The notes beneath the pieces are model-generated. The model saw only the letters and a program-made list of their open reading frames with translations. It searched no databases and was not told where the DNA came from. DNA of 12,644 nt from Candidatus Sigynarchaeota archaeon (GTDB taxonomy: Archaea; Asgardarchaeota; Jordarchaeia; Jordarchaeales; Jordarchaeaceae), in the NCBI GenBank assembly GCA_030587505.1, contig JAUQYY010000307.1, forward strand, positions 1 through 12,644, in the 5' to 3' direction. Shown one piece after another: positions 6,989 through 12,644 of this stretch. Within the stretch, counting starts at the first letter, position 1. Every line of letters starts with the position of its first letter. A program made the translations under genes and the position numbers.

Positions 6989-7006
6989 ATTTATGTTTTT
7001 ATTTAC
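6989..7006 (-). promoter_or_regulatory. Putative arcS-raSEA promoter
   Basis: The minus strand reads TAAATAAAAACATAAATA about 90-105 nt before the arcS start. It is the only strong TATA-like block in the 134-nt gap between arcS and the TPR-like gene. Confidence 0.35.
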
Positions 7007-7036
7007 GTGATATTTTCAACAGTAAAAGGAATCGTA

Positions 7037-7771
7037 TCATTTTAGAAACTTTTCTGAAAACCGTTTAACGGTAACGTACGCATTGGAAAGATCTTCGAGG
7101 AGGGTTAGAAAATCCGTTTTTTCCTGCTTAGCATACATACTTTTGAGATCGTCTAATTTGAGGGAATTCTCTTTAATGAAAGAATCGTAAAGATGTTTAG
7201 CAAGTCGGTAATAGTCTTGTCTACGTAACTTTCGGCGTTCTTTCTCTGGCAGGGAAGATCTAATAAGTTTAAATATTTCTTTCGCTTCACTCGGTTTTCC
7301 ACTTAGTAGGGTAATTAGGATTGAAAGCAACACACTAAGAGAAGCTATTTTTTTGGCGGGACCGAATGTTCTCCAGCCTTGTACAGCGAGTTCGTATCCC
7401 CTTATAAAACTGTCCTTGGCTTTTTCCAAGTTACCCGTTTCCGAGAAACAATCCCCGACCTCTAGGAAAAATCCGCTTGCTCTACCATAATCGCGCTCTC
7501 CCTCGAAAAACTCAGCGCAACGTAAAAAGAGTTTAGCGGCTTCTTCGTAACTCCCCATTTGTTTCAAGTTAGCTGCAGTATATCTTAGGCTTCCTATGGC
7601 GTCCAAAGCATTGGTGTACAGATCCCAAGCCCTCTGCTCATCCCTTAAAACAAATTTTGCCACTCTGTACGCCTCGACAAAATCACCATTGGAAATAGCC
7701 TCATCCAGTAATTTGCTTGACATTCCAAACACCAGACCGGGGCTCAAACCCGTTATAACCATATCAGGCAT
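7037..7771 (-). CDS. TPR-like helical repeat protein, function unknown
   Basis: I cannot assign a function. The 244 residues are almost wholly alpha-helical, with pairs of amphipathic helices of TPR/SNAP type: YEEAAKLFLRCAEFF, YGRASGFFLEVGDCF and LEKAKDSFIRGYELA (roughly residues 75-130), the last two about 20 residues apart. This suggests a protein-protein interaction solenoid. There is no signal peptide; a short hydrophobic helix (SLSVLLSILITLL, about 144-156) may be packed inside the solenoid rather than in a membrane. The start is ATG at 7771; ATG at 7762 is an alternative. There is no clear GGAGG-type site, so it may have a weak or leaderless start. It stands alone, transcribed away from the nuclease-like gene, and ends 134 nt before arcS. 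Confidence 0.75.
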   Translation of the reverse strand: MPDMVITGLSPGLVFGMSSKLLDEAISNGDFVEAYRVAKFVLRDEQRAWDLYTNALDAIGSLRYTAANLKQMGSYEEAAKLFLRCAEFFEGERDYGRASGFFLEVGDCFSETGNLEKAKDSFIRGYELAVQGWRTFGPAKKIASLSVLLSILITLLSGKPSEAKEIFKLIRSSLPEKERRKLRRQDYYRLAKHLYDSFIKENSLKLDDLKSMYAKQEKTDFLTLLEDLSNAYVTVKRFSEKFLK

Positions 7772-7891
7772 CTAATCCACATAGACCCTAATGAAACTTT
7801 GTTTGAGCACTTTAAGCATGGAAGATAGGGATGTTAAATTCAAGTAATACGCGAACGATGTTTTTAATTGTACATATAGAAGGTGGAATTT
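7772..7891. promoter_or_regulatory. Divergent promoter region
   Basis: 120 bp between two divergent genes. For the plus gene, TTAAATTC (about 7834) and TTTTTAATTG (about 7861) are TATA-like. For the minus gene, CTTAAAGT (about 7812-7819) is. No dyad is obvious. Confidence 0.3.
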
Positions 7892-8887
7892 ATGAATGTA
7901 GCCATCACAGATTCCGGTGCTATAGTTTTAGACAGAGTTGTTTGTGACGGTTACCATCCAGAGCATAGTGTGCGGATTATAACACATGCTCACGCAGATC
8001 ACCTTTGGGGGTTAGAAGAAAGCATAAGGAAAGGAGATTTAATTTACTCAACACCAGCCACTAGGGATTTACTCAAAGTTTTGAAAGGGATACATTCACC
8101 ACAGATAAAAACGGCGGACTATGAAGAACCCTTTAGCCATGAAACAGATACAATCACCCTTTTCCCCTCCTCACACATTCTTGGTTCAGCGCAAGTTTTG
8201 GTCGAAACCAAGAACGGAGACAGATACGTTTACAGCAGCGATTTCATGTACGAAAAAATACGGGCTATAAAGTGTGATATTTTAGTCCTGGACGCAACGT
8301 ATGGCCACCCATCATGTGTTAGACCACCCATTAGCAAAGCTAAGGCATCTTTAATTAAACTAGTTCAAACTGAGTTAGAATACAACAAGCAGGTTATTAT
8401 TCTAGGCTTTTATGGAAAGCTCCAGGAGGTAATGAGGATACTCCACGAAGCAGGCGCGAAAGTGCCTTTTATCAACCCTCCAAAAGTTTTCTTGGTTTCA
8501 AAAATTTACGAGAAATACGGCATTCGTCTAGGTAGAGTTTACTCCTCACTTAGTGGAGAAGGAAAGGAAATAATGAAATCCCAACAGTTCATTGGATTCT
8601 ATCACCCGACATTTAAACCGAAAATAGACAAAAACACTACTTTGATACATCTCACTGGCTGGCAATTCGAAATGCCGTACAAAAAAATTAGAGAAAGAGA
8701 ATACGTTGTTTCATGGAGCGGTCACTCAGATTTCAATCAGTTGATCAAGTACGTAGAGGAGTGTGAGCCAAAACTGGTGATAACGGATAACGCCCGCCCC
8801 GGTAGTGCACAAAGACTTGCTGAAGAAATTAAAGCGAGGCTGGGAATAGAAGCAAAACCCGAACCACCAAAGACACTAACCAACTAG
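7892..8887 (+). CDS. Metallo-beta-lactamase-fold exonuclease-like protein
   Basis: MBL-fold hydrolase of the RNA/DNA-processing branch (COG1236-like). Motifs, in numbering from the start used: HAHADH at 32-37, SSHILGSAQV (His95), YSSDF (Asp117), LDATYGHP (Asp134) and a late SGHSD, the set of metal ligands of this nuclease clade. At 331 residues it is much shorter than full beta-CASP/CPSF proteins. It resembles the compact form often called 'ligase-associated exonuclease', although no ligase or helicase is next to it here. The start is ATG at 7892 because GGTGG (7882-7886) lies five nt before it; an in-frame GTG at 7883 overlaps that site and is unlikely. It ends in a convergent arrangement with nrdD. 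The fold is certain; the nucleic-acid substrate is inferred. Confidence 0.87.
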   Translation: MNVAITDSGAIVLDRVVCDGYHPEHSVRIITHAHADHLWGLEESIRKGDLIYSTPATRDLLKVLKGIHSPQIKTADYEEPFSHETDTITLFPSSHILGSAQVLVETKNGDRYVYSSDFMYEKIRAIKCDILVLDATYGHPSCVRPPISKAKASLIKLVQTELEYNKQVIILGFYGKLQEVMRILHEAGAKVPFINPPKVFLVSKIYEKYGIRLGRVYSSLSGEGKEIMKSQQFIGFYHPTFKPKIDKNTTLIHLTGWQFEMPYKKIREREYVVSWSGHSDFNQLIKYVEECEPKLVITDNARPGSAQRLAEEIKARLGIEAKPEPPKTLTN

Positions 8888-8945
8888 AAATGGGCTCGCA
8901 GTAACGGACTAATAAACCAGGAGATTAAAAAGAGGGTATTTGATG

Positions 8946-8962
8946 GGTTATTAAACCTTTTT
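8946..8962 (+). terminator. Short hairpin plus T5, likely terminator of the MBL gene
   Basis: GGTT-ATTA-AACC followed directly by TTTTT, 58 nt after the stop codon. The 4-bp stem is weak, but archaeal termination relies mainly on the T-tract. On the opposite strand, CTCTTTTTAAT (about 8926-8936) could stop nrdD transcripts. Confidence 0.4.
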
Positions 8963-8979
8963 GATGTTCGGAAGAGGTG

Positions 8980-11358
8980 TTAGATGTTTAGGTTGTATCT
9001 CCTACGCTCTAGAAACTCCTGCTTCTTGGGGTCGTTCCATGTTCCCTTAAGACCTTGCAGGTATCCCGTTATCCTAGAGAGTATTTCAGCGTTGGGGCTT
9101 CCACACTTGGGGCATTTAAAGTTGAGAATATCCTCCACAGAGTCGAACTGATTTTGGCTCCAGTCCATTCGCCCCTGACTGAAACAGCTGTTGCAAACCC
9201 ACATGTCCACCGTGAAGTCAAAGTATGCGGTGAGAGTGTTTCTGGCGATTCTTTGAATGAACTTCCAAAGGGCTTCGGGGTCAGGGTACGCATCGTCTAG
9301 GAAGATGTGTTGAAGGAAGCCTCCACCGAGCAAGGGTGCGAACATTGCCTCTTTCTTTATCCTCTCTGTCAGAGGTATGTCGGCGTCCACTGGCTGATGG
9401 ATGGAGTTCGTCAGGTAAACATTTGGGTACTTTCCTCTGAGGAAAGGTCTACTTTGGGGATATCGCTCGTACATTATTCTGGCTAGTCTGCCAGCCGCTG
9501 ACTCTGCCGGGGTTCGGGTCAGCTTTATGCGAAGCCCTGTTTTCTCCGACCACTCGTCGGCTAACGCCTTCATGTGTCTAATAACTTTCACTGCGAATTT
9601 TAACCCTTCCTCGTGCCATAGGGGATATCCTACCACCATCTCGGTCATCTCGGCGAAACCGATTGTCCCTATGAGGAGTTCGCGTTCCTCGGGAACAATC
9701 ATATCCTTCCCGTTCGGGCGCTTAACGTTGTATAGTGGGGCTAGGTTTAGTTTCTTGATTCTCTTGACAATGTTGTACCTGTTCAGTAGGCTTGGTATGG
9801 TTACGTTTTCAATTATCTGGGTGAAATCCTCGAAGAAAGCCGATTCGTCCATGTTCAAGGTTCTGGCTGCGCTGGCCACCGGGTTCGGTGTATCCATCTG
9901 GATTGCTCCATAGACCGCGTTTCCGGTGATGTACTCCTCTTTCTGCTCTGGAGTATCAGCGCTCCAAGTGTGGGAGCAACAGGAGACACATCCACCTATG
10001 ATCTGTTTCCGCCAGTTCAGGTAGTTTACGAAGTAGGGTAGACCATACTTTGCGGTCAGCTTGGCAGCCCACAGGTATGCTTCCTCGAACTCTGGTTTCA
10101 TCCACTCCTCGCGAAGCTCAATGTTAATCTTGGGGTAGTTGAAGAGCTTGCCGTGTCGGTCCCCCTTGTACATAACCTGCATGAATGTGATGAAGTACTG
10201 TTTAACTTCATCGACGAAGTCACCGTAAACATACTTCTCACTGAGCTTTCCTCCGGGCAGAATCACAGGCTCGTTCATGAACTCCTTCTTTATTCCAGGA
10301 CCAATGTCGATAGAGGTGAAGGGTACCTGCCCCCCGCGAGCTACATACTGCTGCGTGGCGATAAAGGGCGTGTGTTGGGCGGCTTGTTCCACTTCTCTCT
10401 TTTTAAGTTCTTCCAGTACGTATGCGACCACGGAGTCGATAACCTTTCTTGGTACGTTTGGGAATCTTGCATATAGCTTATCCATGTTCAGCCTAGCTTG
10501 GTTTGCATTGTGTATGAAGGTTTGAACAGCATCTCTACAGTTTTCCTTGCGCAGACCCCTCAAGTACCAAGCGATGGATTCCATCCAGTTGTGGAAGCCT
10601 TGCCCTCCCGCCATATTGCTTTGCCAGGTTGCAAGCCATATTGCTGCGTGGTTAGTGAACACTATCAAGTGTTTAGCGGGTCCAGCGCTAGACGAGTGAG
10701 CACCGTGCAAGCCGTCTGGCTCTAATCCCAGAATCATAAAGAGCCTTGGATCCCATGATGCACAGTAGTCTCTTATGCTTGTGTATTCTCGGTCCTTATG
10801 GTAATTGTCGCCCATCAGATGAGCATCCGTTATGTTCGTTGTGAACCTGAAGGTTCTACCGGAGGGTACTTCAACTTCAAAGGTTCCAGGCAGTGTCAGG
10901 TAGGTGTGCTCACTCATAACGCGGTCGTAGACTATTTTTGCAATTGTTTCCGGGTTTACTTGCAGATTCGCATTCCATGTATGCTTGAGCGGGTTGACTA
11001 TCATCTCATTTAGGTCGTAAATCGGCACCCCGATTCTCGTGTAAAGCTTTCTCTCCTCCACCATGCCCATCTCAGCCAGCACAGAGCAGGCCATTTCTCT
11101 TATCATAGGACTGGACAACCATTGAATGTTGGAGGATATGATTCGCTGCACAACTCTTTTCGCAACCTGGGTCGCCTTTTCCCTGTCGATTCCAGTCTCT
11201 TTAACGAGGCTTCGAATTATTTTAGACACATCAAAGTTTTCTATCATCCCTCTAGAAGTTCTCACAGGGGGTAATAACGAGTTGATGAAGTCCCCATTGC
11301 TTTTAGATTCAAAGTTGAACTTTTCATTATTGTTTGAAAAATAGCTGGAGTTGGACAT
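8980..11358 (-). CDS. nrdD: Anaerobic (class III) ribonucleoside-triphosphate reductase
   Basis: Glycyl-radical enzyme that makes dNTPs from NTPs without oxygen. The 792 residues hold an N-terminal ATP-cone (about 33-120, VRTSRGMIENFDVSKIIRSL), the 10-stranded barrel with a Cys cluster at 457-461 (CVSCC), a zinc site C722, C725, C749 and C752, and the glycyl-radical loop RITGY with Gly765. It is longer than the roughly 710-residue bacterial NrdD, with a low-complexity Ser/Asn-rich head of about 25 residues. The ATG is preceded by GGGTGATG, which overlaps the end of the redoxin gene 4 nt upstream, so the two are co-translated. The radical-SAM activase NrdG is not in the window and must be encoded elsewhere. 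It shows regular codon use and no lesion. Confidence 0.96.
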   Translation of the reverse strand: MSNSSYFSNNNEKFNFESKSNGDFINSLLPPVRTSRGMIENFDVSKIIRSLVKETGIDREKATQVAKRVVQRIISSNIQWLSSPMIREMACSVLAEMGMVEERKLYTRIGVPIYDLNEMIVNPLKHTWNANLQVNPETIAKIVYDRVMSEHTYLTLPGTFEVEVPSGRTFRFTTNITDAHLMGDNYHKDREYTSIRDYCASWDPRLFMILGLEPDGLHGAHSSSAGPAKHLIVFTNHAAIWLATWQSNMAGGQGFHNWMESIAWYLRGLRKENCRDAVQTFIHNANQARLNMDKLYARFPNVPRKVIDSVVAYVLEELKKREVEQAAQHTPFIATQQYVARGGQVPFTSIDIGPGIKKEFMNEPVILPGGKLSEKYVYGDFVDEVKQYFITFMQVMYKGDRHGKLFNYPKINIELREEWMKPEFEEAYLWAAKLTAKYGLPYFVNYLNWRKQIIGGCVSCCSHTWSADTPEQKEEYITGNAVYGAIQMDTPNPVASAARTLNMDESAFFEDFTQIIENVTIPSLLNRYNIVKRIKKLNLAPLYNVKRPNGKDMIVPEERELLIGTIGFAEMTEMVVGYPLWHEEGLKFAVKVIRHMKALADEWSEKTGLRIKLTRTPAESAAGRLARIMYERYPQSRPFLRGKYPNVYLTNSIHQPVDADIPLTERIKKEAMFAPLLGGGFLQHIFLDDAYPDPEALWKFIQRIARNTLTAYFDFTVDMWVCNSCFSQGRMDWSQNQFDSVEDILNFKCPKCGSPNAEILSRITGYLQGLKGTWNDPKKQEFLERRRYNLNI

Positions 11359-11362
11359 AACA

Positions 11363-11653
11363 TCACCCTTTACCTAATATTCGCCTCTCCAATTCTTCAC
11401 CATAAACGATTTCTCCCAATGCTAATTCCCTCATTGAACCGTCTTCATTTACAGACACTACTGAAGGGGTTGCGCTGATGAAAATTTGATTTTGTAGCAA
11501 ATCGAACTCTAGGTCTTGTGGCATACTGTTGGAAATATCAACTAATTCGACGGGGATTCCTAGTTTCTTACCGACTTCGGAGGTAATCTCTTTCATTGCG
11601 GGACAGTTCGGGCAATTCTTCTGCGTAAATACTAGTAATTTTTTCACGTCCAT
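11363..11653 (-). CDS. Small CPxC thioredoxin/glutaredoxin-like protein, probable NrdD reductant
   Basis: 96-residue thioredoxin-fold protein with the redox motif CPNC (CPNCPAMKE, about residues 14-22) after a first beta strand (KKLLVFTQ), and the cis-Pro segment ATPSVV near residue 65, which packs against the active site. The start is ATG at 11653, nine nt after GAGG; the ATG at 11662 touches that site. The gene ends 4 nt before nrdD in the same direction. Class III reductases use formate or a redoxin as electron donor. This placement suggests it reduces NrdD's active-site disulfide, like an NrdH-type redoxin. It could also be a general disulfide reductase; the operon is the main argument. 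Confidence 0.88.
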   Translation of the reverse strand: MDVKKLLVFTQKNCPNCPAMKEITSEVGKKLGIPVELVDISNSMPQDLEFDLLQNQIFISATPSVVSVNEDGSMRELALGEIVYGEELERRILGKG

Positions 11654-11696
11654 AATACTCATCCTCTTTCAACAGTGGTAGGTTATCTGTTCTTAG

Positions 11697-11709
11697 AGAG
11701 TTTTTATGT
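11697..11709 (-). promoter_or_regulatory. Putative promoter of the redoxin-nrdD operon
   Basis: The minus strand reads ACATAAAAACTCT about 45-55 nt before the redoxin start. It is TATA-like at the right distance for a leader of some 20-25 nt with the GAGG. Confidence 0.35.
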
Positions 11710-11771
11710 GTGCATTTTGAATTGAGCGAGGGAGATCACAGCATAGCATGAGTTACTGCATATTGAAGTTT

Positions 11772-11793
11772 ACCACCAGCAGGTGAAGGTGGT
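11772..11793 (+). other. Alternative hairpins before the small membrane peptide
   Basis: ACCACC (11772-11777) can pair with GGTGGT (11788-11793). Alternatively CACC (11774-11777) pairs with GGTG (11782-11785) in a tetraloop hairpin. The two are mutually exclusive and end 13 nt before the AGGAGG, so they could affect translation. Confidence 0.25.
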
Positions 11794-11820
11794 TAATCGA
11801 CTTGATAGGAGGACAATCGC

Positions 11821-11904
11821 ATGGGGTTAGTTCTGTTAGGAATTATTTTGCTTATTGTGTGGTTCTCGCTCCCAAACAGCCGATTTGGGGTTGTTTCGTT
11901 TTAA
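11821..11904 (+). CDS. 27-residue single-pass membrane peptide
   Basis: The ATG at 11821 is preceded by a full AGGAGG (11807-11812) with an 8-nt spacer, one of the best ribosome-binding sites in the window. The peptide begins MGLVLLGIILLIVWF, a continuous hydrophobic helix of about 15 residues, then SLPNSRF and a short tail. A T7 tract (11926-11932) lies shortly after the stop. A hairpin-forming leader (11772-11793) lies before the ribosome-binding site. I do not recognise it. It could be a small membrane regulator, a toxin-like peptide, or a chance frame, though the site and the composition argue against chance. Confidence 0.45.
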   Translation: MGLVLLGIILLIVWFSLPNSRFGVVSF

Positions 11905-12556
11905 TTATAAGTGAGTTATTAAATTTTTTTGATAAAATACTCTACTTTTTTTGATATATAAACATTGCGTAGTTCTAGCGTCACGGAGAATGTTTCTCAG
12001 AAGGATATATCCGCAGGGGGTATGCATCACAAATTCAAGAATTACGGGAAAGTAAGAGGATTCATCCTTCGAGTTCTAAGCGTAATAAGTTAAGTCTTTC
12101 AAGCTTAAAAAGATAGGTAATACTCAAGTATGAACAATTACTGCAGGGTTTAGAGACTTAAAAGGTGAAAGTAGTTAAGCACATATACCTTTCGTGTCTT
12201 GAGAAAAAGCCAATAAAATGTATAAAAGAGGAATCACATTCATACTTACTTTTTAACAAGTGTGTGTTTTGTCATTCGGATAGTTGAAAGTGAAACTGCT
12301 TAGCGTACAGCTCGTTATTTTTAAGTGTAGCCTTTTTTAGTCAGTTGCGTAAGCACTAGAAGAGTTTAGATTGAACCTACACGCGTGGCGTATAATCTGT
12401 AAAGAATCAAGTAAGATAACATAGTCGGGGAAATGAGCAAGAAGTGTATAATTGCAGTACGGGAAGCATAAAAAATATATATTACTCTTGATGTTTTCCT
12501 TATTGCAAGGTATAATCAGTACTCTTCACAAAAAGACCGTTCTGTGAGGTGAAATA
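11905..12556. other. Long AT-rich intergenic region without a recognisable gene
   Basis: About 650 bp with no open frame that I would call a gene and no tRNA, rRNA or CRISPR pattern. Plus-strand TATA-like boxes occur at about 11955 (TATATAAAC), 12219 (TGTATAAAAG), 12470 (AAAAAATATATATTAC) and 12511 (GTATAATC). T-tracts occur at 11926-11932 and 12332-12337. Small dyads are GAGAA-TGT-TTCTC (11986-11998), GGATATATCC (12003-12012) and ATACTCAAGTAT (12119-12130). One or two untranslated RNAs are possible. Confidence 0.5.
12470..12520 (+). promoter_or_regulatory. Putative promoter of the right-edge gene
   Basis: Two TATA-like elements, AAAAAATATATATTAC and GGTATAATC, lie 40-90 nt before the GAGGTGA/ATG at 12546-12559. 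Either would give a short leader. Confidence 0.35.
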
Positions 12557-12644
12557 ATGTCGCAGGGGTGTTCTTTCCTCCACGATTGGAGGGTTGACGA
12601 AATTCGCTGAAGCCGATATCTTTGAGTTACTCAACAAGATGGAT
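12557..12644 (+). pseudogene. 5' end of an unidentified gene, apparently frameshifted at a G4 run
   Basis: The ATG at 12557 has GAGGTGA (12546-12552) four nt upstream and a promoter-like region, so a gene start is expected. As given, its frame ends at TGA 12608-12610 after 17 codons. If one G of the run at 12565-12568 is removed, the frame reads MSQGVLSSTIGGLTKFAEA and then DIFELLNKMD up to the window edge, a convincing N-terminus. A TTG start at 12594, overlapping GGAGGG, is the alternative without invoking an indel. The protein is too short to identify. Confidence 0.45.

Noticed and set aside
9055..11344. Several long plus-strand open frames opposite nrdD (for example 9527-9913)
   Set aside because: They are antisense shadows of a strongly conserved gene and show no protein features of their own.
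12022..12093. 23-codon plus-strand frame after GGGGG in the long intergenic region
   Set aside because: The purine run is only one nt from the ATG and the peptide has no recognisable character.

Overview
The window looks archaeal. It carries both halves of archaeosine synthase (ArcS and its radical-SAM partner), homologues of the tetrahydromethanopterin methyltransferase subunits MtrA and MtrH, Shine-Dalgarno sites of the GGAGG/GGTGG type, TATA-like boxes about 45-60 nt before several genes, and frequent TTG starts. There is no bacterial marker. A non-methanogenic, anaerobic lineage with H4MPT-linked C1 chemistry, such as a Bathyarchaeia-like archaeon, fits best. That placement is inference, because no rRNA or marker gene is present.

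Left part (1-2882, minus strand): a three-gene operon reads right to left: a soluble MtrA-like corrinoid protein, an MtrH-like methyltransferase, and a protein made of two thymidylate-synthase-fold domains. Only the first of these domains has the catalytic Cys and the nucleotide-binding RSxD motif. Only the second keeps the paired arginines that in ordinary thymidylate synthase reach into the partner's active site. The position that selects uracil over cytosine is Asp instead of Asn. Both outer genes carry an apparent lesion: an in-frame TAA in the mtrA-like gene, and an 11-bp tandem duplication that shifts the last part of the synthase-like gene out of frame.

Middle part (2883-8887): a 323-bp gene-free stretch; a gamma-carbonic-anhydrase-like hexapeptide protein with one zinc ligand replaced; the raSEA and arcS pair for archaeosine at tRNA position 15; a helical TPR-like protein; and, divergently on the plus strand, a metallo-beta-lactamase-fold nuclease-like protein.

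Right part (8888-12644): a small CPxC redoxin is followed directly by nrdD, the anaerobic (class III) ribonucleotide reductase. To the right lies almost 900 bp without a long gene. It holds one 27-codon membrane peptide with a strong ribosome-binding site, several TATA-like boxes and T-tracts, and at the edge the start of a plus-strand gene that seems broken by one extra G in a G4 run.

The novel element is the MtrA/MtrH/double-TS operon: a corrinoid methyl-transfer pair next to a pseudo-dimeric nucleotide C1-transferase with a cytosine-type active site.
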